DNA of 64,000 bases from positions 124,001 through 188,000 of the forward strand of contig CAZOZL010000002.1 in NCBI GenBank assembly GCA_964584305.1. Direction: 5' to 3'. The DNA comes from SB11 sp964584305. Lineage in GTDB: Bacteria; Bacteroidota; Bacteroidia; UBA8524. Positions 24,957 to 34,338 of the stretch are shown here, one piece after another. The notes below the pieces were generated by a model. That model was not told where the DNA came from. It worked only from the letters and a program-made list of their open reading frames with translations, and made no database searches. A program made the translations under genes and the position numbers. Within the stretch, counting starts at the first letter, position 1, and each line of letters begins with the position of its first letter.

Positions 24957-26258
24957 CTATTCAACGGGTTCAAGTTTGCCTTCTTGTTTGGCAATAATAC
25001 AGGTAACTGTTGCATCGCCAGTAACGTTAATTGCTGTGCGGCACATATCTATAATACGGTCGGGTCCCATAATTAGTGCAATCCCTTCAACGGGTATGCC
25101 TACTGATGATAATACAATAGCCAGCATAATCATGCCCGCCCCAGGTACGCCCGCAGAGCCAATAGAAGCTAACGTTGCAGTTAAAACAATGGTTAAAATA
25201 TCTGTAAAGCTAAGGTCTATATTAAATACCTGTGCAATAAAAACAGCGGCTACAGTTTGGTATAAACTTGTACCGTCCATATTAATAGTAGCCCCTAATG
25301 GAAGTACAAAACTGGCTACTTCGTTTTTTACACCTATGCGTTCTTCGGCATTTTCAATATTAAGGGGTAGGGTAGCATTACTACTACTGGTAGAGAAAGC
25401 TAAAAGCTGCACAGGGCGCATTTTTTTAAGAAACCATATAGGGTTGAGCTTGGCAAAAAGCTTGAGCATAGGCATATACACCAAACCCGCATGAAGCAAA
25501 AGCCCCACAACTACGGTAATGGTATATAAACCTAAAGCAGTTAATAAACCTATGGTTTTGCTAGGGTCATCGCCCGACAAATCTGTAATAACACCACTTA
25601 TTAATGCAAATACCCCTATGGGAGCTACAAGCATTATTAAGTCCACCATTTTCAAAATTACTTCATTAACGCTTTTAAAAACATCTAATAGCGGTTTCGT
25701 TTTTTCAGTAGGTATTAATATTATTGAGATGCCAAATATTACGGCTATTAAAACCATAGAAAGCATTTTGCGGTTATCACTAGCTGCTTCAATAAGGTTT
25801 TGAGGGAAAATATCTACAAGTGGTTGTAATGGTTTTTTACTACGGTTGTCTTGTAACTTTTCAGCATTCGAGTTTTTTTCAGCAGCTTTATCTTTATACG
25901 ATTCAAGAAGGGTGAGTTTATCCTCTTCAGAAATAGCATTCCCAGGGTTAAAGATATAAGCAGTACCCAAACCAATAGTAATGGCAAATACCGTAGTAGT
26001 AACAAAAATACCAATAGTTCGCCCTCCTATTCTTCCTAATTTGTTTACATCGTTCAGGCTGCTTATTCCTACTATCAGTGATACCATTATCATAGGTACT
26101 GCCAGTAGTTTTAGTAAATTCACAAATATTTCGCCTAATGGCGCAATATATAAGCTGTTTATTTTTCCCCAACCAAAGTTTACGGCAAGTACCCCCCAAA
26201 CAATACCTACAAGTAAACCAATAAGAATTTTTGTGTGAAGCGGAAGTTTTTTTAACAT
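24957..26258 (-). CDS. Dicarboxylate/amino acid:cation symporter (DAACS family)
   Basis: 433 residues from the ATG at 26258 (LKKLPLHTKILIGLLVG); a further nine upstream residues are possible. It has the GltP/DctA fold: eight helices and two re-entrant loops. Signatures are AFSTSSSNATLPLNIENAEE (HP1 serine-rich loop), PLGATINMDGTSLYQTVAAVF (NMDGT, sodium site) and SAGVPGAGMIMLAIVLSSVG (HP2), then GPDRIIDMCRTAINVTGDATVT. It imports glutamate, aspartate or C4-dicarboxylates with Na+ or H+. A loop at about 120-160 is unusually hydrophilic (KDKAAEKNSNAEKLQDNRSK). The exact substrate is not readable. It lies between the protease and aroC on the same strand. Confidence 0.9.
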   Translation of the reverse strand: MLKKLPLHTKILIGLLVGIVWGVLAVNFGWGKINSLYIAPLGEIFVNLLKLLAVPMIMVSLIVGISSLNDVNKLGRIGGRTIGIFVTTTVFAITIGLGTAYIFNPGNAISEEDKLTLLESYKDKAAEKNSNAEKLQDNRSKKPLQPLVDIFPQNLIEAASDNRKMLSMVLIAVIFGISIILIPTEKTKPLLDVFKSVNEVILKMVDLIMLVAPIGVFALISGVITDLSGDDPSKTIGLLTALGLYTITVVVGLLLHAGLVYMPMLKLFAKLNPIWFLKKMRPVQLLAFSTSSSNATLPLNIENAEERIGVKNEVASFVLPLGATINMDGTSLYQTVAAVFIAQVFNIDLSFTDILTIVLTATLASIGSAGVPGAGMIMLAIVLSSVGIPVEGIALIMGPDRIIDMCRTAINVTGDATVTCIIAKQEGKLEPVE

Positions 26259-26324
26259 CTGATACTTTTTTATGACGAATGCCAAAAATAACCAAATTTT
26301 TAAAGGAAACTAAAGGAGTTTTAA

Positions 26325-27401
26325 TTAGCGCAAAGTCTTATTACGCAACAAATGGTCGGCAAAAACCAGTGCTGCCATAGCCTCGACTATGGGAACTGCA
26401 CGGGGCAATACACAAGGGTCGTGCCTGCCTTTAGCTTCAAAGCTAATAGTTTCGCCTTGCTTATTAATAGTTTGTTGTTGCTGACTAATGGTAGCTGTGG
26501 GCTTAAAAGCTATTTTACAATAAATATCCATACCATTACTAATACCGCCCTGTATGCCTCCGCTATGGTTGGTTGTAGTTTTTATAGTGTTGTTATCACT
26601 AACAAAACTATCGTTATGCTGGCTGCCTTTTAGTTTTGTGCCTGCAAAACCGCTTCCATACTCAAAACCTTTAGTAGCATTAATACTTAGCATAGCTTTT
26701 GCCAAATCAGCTTGTAGTTTATCAAAAACAGGTTCACCCAACCCCACAGGGGTATTTTGTATAACGCAAATAATAGTACCGCCTAGGCTATCGCCCTCGC
26801 TTTTAGCATTTTCAATTAATGCTATCATTTTTTTAGCCGTTTCAGGGTGCGGACAACGAATACTATTTTTTTCTGTTTGGCTAATATCTAATTCAGTATA
26901 AGGCAAAGGTGTTTCAATTTCTCCAACTTCGTTTACATAGGCTTGTATTATTATGCCTTCTTTTTTTAGTAATAATTTAGCTATTGCCCCCGCTGCCACT
27001 ACGGCAGCCGTTGCCCGTGCTGATGAACGCCCACCGCCTCTATAATCTCTAATGCCGTATTTGGTTTCGTACACATAATCAGCGTGCGAGGGACGATATA
27101 TATCTTTTAATGCCTCGTAATCTTTGCTGCGCTGGTCTTTATTGGGTATAATAATGGCAATAGGCGCACCCGTAGTTTTCCCCTCAAATACACCACTTAC
27201 TATTTGTATTTGGTCGCCCTCATTACGTTGTGTAGTTAATGTTGATTGCCCCGGACGGCGGCGTTCCATCTCGTTTTGGATGAAATTAATATCCACCTCT
27301 AAAAGGGGCGGGCAGCCATCAATAATCACTCCCACCGCCTCGCCATGCGATTCTCCAAAGGTGGTTATTTTAAAAAGCGTACCTAATGAGTTTCCTGCCA
27401 T
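26325..27401 (-). CDS. aroC: Chorismate synthase
   Basis: 358 residues, normal length. It makes chorismate from EPSP using reduced FMN, the last step of the shikimate pathway. The three family signatures are visible: GESHGEAVGVIIDGCPP at the N-terminus, RYRGGGRSSARATAAVVAAGA in the middle (here DYRGGGRSSARATA) and RHDPCVLPRAVPIVEAMAALV at the end. It stands next to the restriction-modification scar; its start is 5 bp or so from the remnant frame. Confidence 0.96.
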   Translation of the reverse strand: MAGNSLGTLFKITTFGESHGEAVGVIIDGCPPLLEVDINFIQNEMERRRPGQSTLTTQRNEGDQIQIVSGVFEGKTTGAPIAIIIPNKDQRSKDYEALKDIYRPSHADYVYETKYGIRDYRGGGRSSARATAAVVAAGAIAKLLLKKEGIIIQAYVNEVGEIETPLPYTELDISQTEKNSIRCPHPETAKKMIALIENAKSEGDSLGGTIICVIQNTPVGLGEPVFDKLQADLAKAMLSINATKGFEYGSGFAGTKLKGSQHNDSFVSDNNTIKTTTNHSGGIQGGISNGMDIYCKIAFKPTATISQQQQTINKQGETISFEAKGRHDPCVLPRAVPIVEAMAALVFADHLLRNKTLR

Positions 27402-27407
27402 CTAGAA

Positions 27408-27545
27408 TTATAAATTTTGCAAACGAACAATTTCTTGTTTGATTTCATCAATTACTTCTTCATTACTTATTTTGTCATCAACACTCAAAATAATAAAAAC
27501 CTTTCCCGTGAAATTATCTGAAAAAGATGCAAAGCTATTTTTCAT
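27408..27545 (-). pseudogene. C-terminal remnant of a second gene, probably the restriction enzyme partner
   Basis: A frame of 45 codons after an ATG at 27545, ending at a TAA at 27410-27408: KNSFASFSDNFTGKVFIILS, then VDDKISNEEVIDEIKQEIVR and LQNL. Upstream, in the same frame, it continues as QTLCKYSASER into the 3' end of the methyltransferase fragment. It looks like the end of a real, larger protein: well-formed strand and amphipathic helix, normal composition. I do not recognise the family; calling it a restriction enzyme is inferred only from its neighbour. Confidence 0.45.
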
Positions 27546-27793
27546 ACGTTCCGAAGCAGAATATTTACACAAAGTCTGCACCCGTCATCCAAAACTCTAA
27601 AGCATTCCTTCCATACTAAGTTTAGGTGGTTAATATAGTTTTCATAACTATCGTTAAAACCTATCTGATTTTTAGTGCCATAATCTTTCAATTGCCAGTA
27701 TGGCGGGGAAGTTATAACAAGCTGTACGGACTTATCATCAGTTTCGCTCATTATACGGCTGTCGCCATTAATCATCTTATGATGGGTTTTCAT
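27542..27793 (-). pseudogene. Truncated DNA methyltransferase (N-terminal fragment)
   Basis: 83 codons, against 300 or more for intact family members. The fragment carries the beta-class N4-cytosine/N6-adenine methylase motif IV, LVITSPPYWQLKDYG, then GFNDSYENYINHLNLVWKEC and FRVLDDGCRLCVNI. At this point intact relatives normally continue with a GDQFxR-like motif; here the frame runs into LLRNV and stops. The sequence at the break also reads, in another frame, as the 3' part of a different gene. So this is the 5' end of a methyltransferase fused by deletion to the end of a neighbour, and it cannot bind SAM or methylate DNA. Confidence 0.8.
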
Positions 27794-27815
27794 TAAGCAA
27801 CAAATTTACTGAATA

Positions 27816-28382
27816 CTACTGCAACTTTTCCCACAATTTAAGTTCATCACAAAATTGTGCTATGGGAAAACCTACCACATTATTATAACATCCGTTTATT
27901 TTCTTTACAAAACGGTAGCCTATCCATTCTTGTATTCCATATGCACCTGCTTTGTCATAGGGTTTGTCTGTTTTTATATAGTGGGTAATATCTTCATCAG
28001 TCATAGGGCTAAAATACACTTCGGTATCGCCGCAAAAGGTAGTGGTTTTGTTTTCTGTTTTTAGACAAACGCCAGTATATACATGGTGCATTTTTCCGCT
28101 CAAACTTTTTATCATTGCAAAAGCCTCATCAAAATTAGCCGGTTTATTTAGCACACTATCATCCACCCAAACGGTGGTATCAGCAGTAATAAGTATTTTA
28201 TTGTTTAAATTACCAATATAGGCTTTGGCTTTTTTTTCAGCTAAAAACAGGGGTATTTGTTCTGCTTTTAGGTGTGCAGGGAAACTTTCTTCCACATCAA
28301 TTTTTACCACTTCAAAAACAAAACCTGCTTCTTTTAGTAGTTGTTGTCGCCTTGGTGATTTTGAAGCTAATAATAAGTTCAT
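27816..28382 (-). CDS. maf: Maf-family nucleoside triphosphate pyrophosphatase
   Basis: 188 residues. Maf proteins hydrolyse non-canonical or excess nucleotides (for example dTTP, UTP) to monophosphates. Seen: LLLASKSPRRQQLLKEAGF at the N-terminus (substrate-binding SxxR), KADTTVWVDD-like ITADTTVWVDDSVLNKP, SGKMHHVYTGVCLKT and KPYDKAGAYGIQEWIG near the end. Length and motif order are standard. Its ATG follows the UbiA stop codon directly (TAAATG), so the two are translationally coupled. Confidence 0.92.
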   Translation of the reverse strand: MNLLLASKSPRRQQLLKEAGFVFEVVKIDVEESFPAHLKAEQIPLFLAEKKAKAYIGNLNNKILITADTTVWVDDSVLNKPANFDEAFAMIKSLSGKMHHVYTGVCLKTENKTTTFCGDTEVYFSPMTDEDITHYIKTDKPYDKAGAYGIQEWIGYRFVKKINGCYNNVVGFPIAQFCDELKLWEKLQ

Positions 28383-29249
28383 TTACAAAATAAAATACAT
28401 AGATATAATGCCTAAAAGCATAATAATTTTACTTAATAGGCTGGCTTGCGAATAGTGCTTTTTTTCTTTCGCCCAATATAGTAATAAACTCAGCCCCACG
28501 GTGGGTATTGCTACCAATACTATTAAATAGTAAAAAGCCCAAATACGAAAATGCAGCAAGCACCACACAGCAAAAACTACAATGCAAACCAGCAGTAAAA
28601 CAGTTTCTATTAGGGTAATTTTTTTGGCGAAATTTTCACCTTTTGCAATGGGCAGGGTACGGTAGTTAGCTTTTCTATCGCCTTCAATATCTTCAATATC
28701 TTTTGTTAGTTCTCTTATTAGTGTAGTAAAAAAGGCAAAGGCAGCATATACCCATAGTGCAAAGGTTTCGATAGAGGGGAAAATAAAGTTTAGTATTAGT
28801 AGCACAACGGCACTCATTACGGCTACTGAAATATTGCCCCACAGCACCCTCTTTTTTAGTTTGTAACTATAATAGTATAACAAGGTAACCATAGCCGCAC
28901 ACACCAAACCTACATACATTGAGGCGGCTAATCCTAATAAAATTCCTAAAACACTAATTCCGTAATAGGCTAAACCGTAGTTAGATTTGTTCTTTTGGGT
29001 GATAATCACCTTATCAGGCTTATTAATGGTGTCTGCCTCAAAATCAAAAATATCATTAATAATATAGCCCCCCGCAGCAATGCAAAGCGTTGCCACAACT
29101 GTAAACCAAAGGCTAATAGAACCCCACACTATTGTTTCAGGGGGAGTAAGCCATGCGGCGCATAACAGTTGTGTGGTAGCCATAATAAGCAGGTTGGGAT
29201 AACGAACCAGCTTAATAAAAATTAGTATTTTGGTGTTTTGGCTTGGCAT
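28383..29249 (-). CDS. UbiA-family prenyltransferase
   Basis: 288 residues from the ATG at 29249, with about nine membrane helices. The two aspartate-rich motifs of UbiA enzymes are NDIFDFEADTINKPDKVI (about 66-83) and ELTKDIEDIEGDRKANYRTL (about 180-199), which bind the prenyl diphosphate through Mg2+. The family attaches isoprenoid chains to aromatic or glycerol acceptors. Members with this look in Bacteroidota are often annotated as geranylgeranylglycerol-phosphate geranylgeranyltransferase, but the acceptor cannot be read here. Coupled to maf downstream. Confidence 0.85.
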   Translation of the reverse strand: MPSQNTKILIFIKLVRYPNLLIMATTQLLCAAWLTPPETIVWGSISLWFTVVATLCIAAGGYIINDIFDFEADTINKPDKVIITQKNKSNYGLAYYGISVLGILLGLAASMYVGLVCAAMVTLLYYYSYKLKKRVLWGNISVAVMSAVVLLILNFIFPSIETFALWVYAAFAFFTTLIRELTKDIEDIEGDRKANYRTLPIAKGENFAKKITLIETVLLLVCIVVFAVWCLLHFRIWAFYYLIVLVAIPTVGLSLLLYWAKEKKHYSQASLLSKIIMLLGIISMYFIL

Positions 29250-29335
29250 TTGAAACAAAAGTCGAGTAAAAAGGGCAATTTATCTATGAAGATGACAACA
29301 GATGATAATTTAAAACCAATTTCGCAGTTCAAACC

Positions 29336-31801
29336 ATGAAAAGAATTATTCTATTTTTTTTAATTTTTGTTCCGTTAGTGCATTCTGCACAGTTGGTAAT
29401 TAACGGCACTGTTACTGATGCTAAAGATAAAAAAACTTTACCTTATGTAAATGTGTATGTAAAAAACTCAACACAGGGTACTTACACCAATGTAAAAGGA
29501 AAATTTACTATTAAAGTACCACAAAACAAGGTAGTGCTTGTTTTTAGTTCAATAGGTTATACAAAACAGGATATTATAGTTACAAAAAGTTCGACTATTA
29601 AAATTGCTTTGCAACCATTGGTACTATCGCTTGAAGAAACAATTGTACTACCGGGAGAAAACCCCGCCGACATTATTATGCGTAAGGTGGTGGACAATCG
29701 CAATATACATAACCCTGAAAAGTTGAAAACCTTTAGGTATAAAAGCTACAATAAATTTGTAGTAAACCTTAACAAACGCAGTCTAAAAAACTTTAATAGT
29801 GATAGTATTAATTTAAACGACAGTGTTGCACTTGCTAAACGTGATTCTACTTTGCGTAATAAAGAAAAAACTTTTGAGGATACTTTGCTTAATGAGATGA
29901 ACCTGTTTCTTATGGAAAGTGTAACCGAAAAAAAATATAAAAGACCTAAAAAATATAAAGAAACAGTATTGGCAAGCCGTATTGCAGGGGTAAAAAATGC
30001 ACAATATGTGCTATTAGCAAATGAGTTTCAAGCATTTTCATTTTATAATAATTATATAAAAGTGATGGGCAAAGAATACTTAAGCCCCATTACCAAAGGC
30101 AATACAAAAAAATACCTGTTTATACTACAAGATACGGCTGAAGAGGCTGGCGAAAGTGTATTTGTAATATACTACCAACCACGGAAAGGAAAAAACTTTG
30201 ACGGGCTTACAGGTTTGCTATATGTAAACAAAAAAAACTTTGCCCTCATGAAAGTTACCGCAAGTATTGCTGATAAATCACAAGGCGTTTCTACACAGGT
30301 AGTACAGCAATACAAAAAACTTAATGGCAAAGTGTATTTTCCTATACAGTTTACTGCCGAGTTTAATTTTACAGCAATAGCAGTAACATTTTCCAGCGGG
30401 AGTGAGGGAATGAGAGAATACTCGCCTTTTGGGAGGGCAAAAACGATACTGTATGATATAAACTTAGATAATAATTTTAAAAATCGTGATTTTGATAATA
30501 TAGAATTAAGCTATGCACCTGATGCACTTAAAAAAGACACCTCTTTTTGGAATAAAAACCGCCAAGAAGAACTGACTAACAAAGACTCGCTTACCTATAC
30601 TATAATAGATAGCATTGGCAAGAAATTAAAATTAGACCGAAGGTTGCAATTGTTTCGTATGTTACAAACACGCCAGCTTCCTGTTGGTACAGTTAATATT
30701 CATATTGAGGATATACTTAGGTTTAACAACTTTGAGGGAGTAAGGTTGGGTTTGCATTTATCTACCAACGAACGACTGAGCAGAAGATTTAAAATAGGCG
30801 GCTACTATGCCTACGGATTTAATGATAAACGTAGCAAATATGGCGGCGATTTTCACCTATATTTCAACAAAACACAATCGGCAGCACTAAATGTTTCATA
30901 TAGTAATGATGTAGCAGAAACGGGAGAGCATACGCCACTGCTATACAAGCTTCAAGATAATGAACTGGGTAGAACTTTATATATTTCTATGATGGATAGA
31001 GTGGAGCGTAGCAAAGCCAGTGTAAATTTTAAATTGTTGCAATACATTTCTATTGATGGGGGACTTGAAACGGTAAACAAAAGTGTTACAACCGCCTACC
31101 TGTTTGGTGATGGGTTGCAACAAGCATACAGGTTTACTAATGCAGTAGCTTCGCTTAGGTGGGCACCACGCGAAAAGTTAATAGAATCTTTTGGCAGGTA
31201 TACCCCCAAAAAACGCCATCGCTCTTTTGTAATGCACGCTACAATAACAAAAGGTATTAACAACTTGCTTAATAGTGAGTTTGATTTTTTGCGTACCGAT
31301 ATTATGGCTGATTATAAATTTAGAATCCATAATATGGGCAATACACATATTCGCTTGGCTGCGGGTTTGGTAAATGGGCAAGTACCTATTACTGAAATGT
31401 ATTTTGGGCGTGCTGGGTATAACGATAAAAATATTTCATTGGTAACGCCATTTGCATTTGAAACTATGCGCTTTAATGAGTTTTCTGGAAATGAATATGC
31501 AGCACTGTTTTTCCGCCATGATTTTGCAAGCCTTTTATACAAAACCAAAAAATGGAAGCCTCAAATATTGCTCATAACCAATATATATATTAGCAAATTA
31601 TCCAACCCTTTGCTGCACAAAGTTTTGCCATTACAGCCTGCCAATAAAGGTTTTTATGAGAGTGGTGTACAGGTAAACAATATTTTTAACATCAACTTTT
31701 CTGGTTACGGTCTTGGGATTTTTTATCGCTATGGCGCATATAGTAATATAGATGTTGCGAAAAATATTGCGATAAAACTAAGTTTTAGCTTTGCCTTTTA
31801 G
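29336..31801 (+). CDS. DUF5686 outer-membrane protein with carboxypeptidase-regulatory-like domain
   Basis: 821 residues. Signal peptide 1-18 (FVPLVHSAQ). Residues about 20-100 form a CarboxypepD_reg-like beta-sandwich (INGTVTDAKDKKTLPYVNVY, VVLVFSSIGYTKQDI), the domain that precedes TonB-dependent receptors and relatives. The rest matches the DUF5686 barrel family: NPADIIMRKVVDNRNIHNPEK, YVNKKNFALMKVTAS, EDILRFNNFEGVRLGLHLST, and a barrel-like C-terminus ending ...IAIKLSFSFAF with final Phe. The location is the outer membrane; function unknown. It is divergent from the UbiA gene and precedes the second ECF sigma unit by 90 bp. Confidence 0.85.
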   Translation: MKRIILFFLIFVPLVHSAQLVINGTVTDAKDKKTLPYVNVYVKNSTQGTYTNVKGKFTIKVPQNKVVLVFSSIGYTKQDIIVTKSSTIKIALQPLVLSLEETIVLPGENPADIIMRKVVDNRNIHNPEKLKTFRYKSYNKFVVNLNKRSLKNFNSDSINLNDSVALAKRDSTLRNKEKTFEDTLLNEMNLFLMESVTEKKYKRPKKYKETVLASRIAGVKNAQYVLLANEFQAFSFYNNYIKVMGKEYLSPITKGNTKKYLFILQDTAEEAGESVFVIYYQPRKGKNFDGLTGLLYVNKKNFALMKVTASIADKSQGVSTQVVQQYKKLNGKVYFPIQFTAEFNFTAIAVTFSSGSEGMREYSPFGRAKTILYDINLDNNFKNRDFDNIELSYAPDALKKDTSFWNKNRQEELTNKDSLTYTIIDSIGKKLKLDRRLQLFRMLQTRQLPVGTVNIHIEDILRFNNFEGVRLGLHLSTNERLSRRFKIGGYYAYGFNDKRSKYGGDFHLYFNKTQSAALNVSYSNDVAETGEHTPLLYKLQDNELGRTLYISMMDRVERSKASVNFKLLQYISIDGGLETVNKSVTTAYLFGDGLQQAYRFTNAVASLRWAPREKLIESFGRYTPKKRHRSFVMHATITKGINNLLNSEFDFLRTDIMADYKFRIHNMGNTHIRLAAGLVNGQVPITEMYFGRAGYNDKNISLVTPFAFETMRFNEFSGNEYAALFFRHDFASLLYKTKKWKPQILLITNIYISKLSNPLLHKVLPLQPANKGFYESGVQVNNIFNINFSGYGLGIFYRYGAYSNIDVAKNIAIKLSFSFAF

Positions 31802-31891
31802 CGTTTTAACTATTTGTTTTTCAGGTAATTAAAAAGTTTGCTTAAAATTTTGTAACTTTCTGTACCCCTTCGCCGTATTACCTTCAAACAA

Positions 31892-32377
31892 ATGAACAAA
31901 CAGCAATATAACCAATGTGTGGATGTATATGCTGACGGTCTCTTCCGATTTATTATTAAAAACATAGGAGATGCGTTTGAGGCTGACAATATTGTTCAGA
32001 ATACGTTTGAAAAACTTTGGCTAAAAAGAGATGAGGTAATTTTTGAGAAAGCAAAACCTTACCTGTTTAAAGTAGCCTACAACAATATGATAGACGTAAT
32101 ACGGCAAAATAAAAAGATAGTGCAAATGGATGTTGCCATTCACGATAGTGAGGCTGTAATACAAGAATATAATGGATTGTACGAAGCCTTGAGAAAAGGA
32201 TTGGAACGTTTGCCCGAAAAACAACGCACGGTAATCACCCTTCGTGATTATGAAGGATATAGCTATGATGAAATAGCAGAAATAACAGATTTAAGCCTGC
32301 AACAAGTGAAGGTATATATATACCGTGCCCGTACTACTTTAAAAGAATTTATTGGAAAAATGGAGGTGCTAATATGA
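31892..32377 (+). CDS. ECF-type RNA polymerase sigma factor (second copy)
   Basis: 161 residues, short even for ECF sigmas. Region 2: YADGLFRFIIKNIGDAFEAD, NIVQNTFEKLWLKR, KAKPYLFKVAYNNMIDVIRQ. Region 4: LERLPEKQRTVITLRDYEGY, SYDEIAEITDLSLQQVKVYI, YRARTTLKEF, the -35-binding helix-turn-helix. The stop codon overlaps the start of the anti-sigma gene by 4 bp (ATGA). It is unlike the sigma at 4794 in length and leader, so the two are not a recent duplication. Confidence 0.9.
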   Translation: MNKQQYNQCVDVYADGLFRFIIKNIGDAFEADNIVQNTFEKLWLKRDEVIFEKAKPYLFKVAYNNMIDVIRQNKKIVQMDVAIHDSEAVIQEYNGLYEALRKGLERLPEKQRTVITLRDYEGYSYDEIAEITDLSLQQVKVYIYRARTTLKEFIGKMEVLI

Positions 32378-33222
32378 AAGATTTTAGCGAAAAAGAATTT
32401 TTATTATTAGCTTATTTAGAAGGAGATTTAAGCGAAAGCGAAATAGTAAGAGTAGAAGCCATGTTAGCCGAAGATGCTGCCCTACTGAGTGAGTACAGAC
32501 TTTTGAAAAAAATAATATTACCCATTGAAACACTTACATACTCCAGTAAAGCATCATTAAAAAAGGCAATAGTACCTCAAAAAATCTCTTTAGGGTATTT
32601 AATATGGACGGGGGCAGTAGCCGCAGTATTGGCTATATTAATTTTGTTTTATTCGCCTACAATAATTTCCCCTTCGCCCAGTATAGCAAAAATAGAAAAA
32701 AGAAATACAGCCCAAAACATCACACCCAACCATAGTATAGATAAAAGTAAAATACTGGCAAAGGTTGATAAAAAAGCAAACAAATCCACTGCTATTGCAA
32801 AAAGTAGTGAGAAAAGAGGGACAAACAAACCCGCTTCAATAAAATATATAGTGTGGGCTACAACAACTAAGCAAACTAATAACACACCGTTTGAAAAAAA
32901 AGAATGGGATATACCGCTACTTTCAGTAAAAAAAATAAAAATCCCTATTGAGTTTCCCTCAACAGAAATTAGTGTAAACACGGATTTAAGTCTGCCACAG
33001 CCTACCCCAATCACACTACCAAATAAGAACTATGAAAACAAAAGATGGTGGGCACGCACATCTAAACAAATAAACAACAAACTAAATACATGGGTAAGCT
33101 ATTTACAAAAACCTAAAATAGAAATAAACAAAGAAAAACCCCTTGGTGGACGCACTTATTGGGCAATTATAGTAGAAGCCGATAAATACGAATGGGAAGG
33201 CAAACTATACACCCGTAGATAA
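32374..33222 (+). CDS. Probable membrane anti-sigma factor
   Basis: 282 residues starting inside the sigma stop codon. The N-terminal 60 residues (EKEFLLLAYLEGDLSESEIV, RVEAMLAEDAALLSEYRLLK) resemble the cytoplasmic part of Bacteroidota anti-sigmas. One membrane helix (about 72-90, YLIWTGAVAAVLAILILFY) follows. The periplasmic part is basic and low in order (KSKILAKVDKKANKSTAIAK), ending in a compact WAIIVEADKYEWEGKLYTRR. It lacks an obvious RskA domain. The role is inferred mainly from overlap with the sigma gene and topology. Confidence 0.75.
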   Translation: MKDFSEKEFLLLAYLEGDLSESEIVRVEAMLAEDAALLSEYRLLKKIILPIETLTYSSKASLKKAIVPQKISLGYLIWTGAVAAVLAILILFYSPTIISPSPSIAKIEKRNTAQNITPNHSIDKSKILAKVDKKANKSTAIAKSSEKRGTNKPASIKYIVWATTTKQTNNTPFEKKEWDIPLLSVKKIKIPIEFPSTEISVNTDLSLPQPTPITLPNKNYENKRWWARTSKQINNKLNTWVSYLQKPKIEINKEKPLGGRTYWAIIVEADKYEWEGKLYTRR

Positions 33223-33242
33223 ACAATTAAAAAATTACCACA

Positions 33243-34304
33243 ATGAAAAAAATATTCATACTACCCTTATTAATATTGTTAGCAATAGTAACAGCAAATG
33301 CACAAGAAAAAACCAGTGTTAAAAAAGGCGACACTACAATAGTTAAGCTAAAAAATACAAACCGTGTATTTAAAACCCTGATAAAACTTAATATTATTAA
33401 AAACTTGTTTGGTAATACTGTTTCTATTGAGCAGGATAGTGCCATAAAAGACAGCGTTGAAACAATTATTATTAGAACTATTGAAACTGATGATGAGGAT
33501 ATTGTAGAGATAATAACTAAAGATGCTAAAGGAAATACCTTAAGGAGCATTAAAATAAATGAAGACATTGAAGATGAGCTGGAAGATGAGCTGGAAGATT
33601 TTTTTGATGATTTCGAAGATATTTTTGGGAGAAATGATAAGGCATTAAAAAAGAAAAAAGGAAAAAAGAGAAAAAATGTTACTACTGATTGGTTTGCCGT
33701 TGATATAGGGCTAAATGGGTTGATATTTGAAGGTAGCCCCTCATTACCACCCGCTTTAAGCAATTTAGAATTAGACCCTCTATACTCAGTACACGTAAAT
33801 GTGGGGATATTTCAGCAAAAAATAAATTTATACAAACACCGCATTGGGTTTGTGTATGGGGTAAACTATGATAATAACGACTATCGTTTTAGCAACGATA
33901 TAGATTTTAAGGTGAATGACGCAGGCGACTCAATATCGTATTTAAGTCGCCAAACTAAAGGTTTCGATAGAAATAAACTTACCACCCGTTTTGTAACCAT
34001 TCCATTCGCGCTTAGGTTTGATTTTAACCCTAAAAAGAAAAGAGGAGGACATATAACCATTGGTGGACACGCAGGGTATAGGCTTACCAGTTTTTTCAAA
34101 ACTGTACGTTTTGAAGATGGAAAGAAAAAAAATAAATTACGTGATGATTTTTTGCTAAACAATACCCGTGTAGGAGCTTATGTAAAAGTAGGGTACAAAG
34201 GGTTTAACCTTTTTGGAAACTATGTTTTTACCCCTTTGTTTAGAGATAACACAGGTCCTGTATTAAACACATTTTCGTTTGGCTTATCATTTGGCGGATT
34301 TTAA
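33243..34304 (+). CDS. Outer-membrane beta-barrel protein with an acidic periplasmic linker
   Basis: 353 residues; signal peptide 1-20 (LLAIVTANAQ). Residues 70-140 are strongly charged: an acidic run (EDIEDELEDELEDFFDDFED) followed by a basic run (KALKKKKGKKRKN). The acidic part is coded by a short tandem repeat of a 12-bp unit (about 33570-33599). The C-terminal 200 residues look like a PorT-type barrel (SVHVNVGIFQQKINLYKHRI, TIGGHAGYRLTSFFKTV, AYVKVGYKGFNLFGNYVFTP, FSFGLSFGGF). It is the third gene of the second ECF operon, 20 bp after the anti-sigma gene, so it may be its target or sensor. A terminator follows. Confidence 0.78.
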   Translation: MKKIFILPLLILLAIVTANAQEKTSVKKGDTTIVKLKNTNRVFKTLIKLNIIKNLFGNTVSIEQDSAIKDSVETIIIRTIETDDEDIVEIITKDAKGNTLRSIKINEDIEDELEDELEDFFDDFEDIFGRNDKALKKKKGKKRKNVTTDWFAVDIGLNGLIFEGSPSLPPALSNLELDPLYSVHVNVGIFQQKINLYKHRIGFVYGVNYDNNDYRFSNDIDFKVNDAGDSISYLSRQTKGFDRNKLTTRFVTIPFALRFDFNPKKKRGGHITIGGHAGYRLTSFFKTVRFEDGKKKNKLRDDFLLNNTRVGAYVKVGYKGFNLFGNYVFTPLFRDNTGPVLNTFSFGLSFGGF

Positions 34305-34338
34305 ACAACAACAAAGTATATAAGTACTTAGTTTGGTT

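Noticed and set aside
33227..33763. Minus-strand frame with a long serine run
   Set aside because: It mirrors the Glu/Asp/Lys-rich segment of the barrel protein at 33243 and has no start signal or family match.
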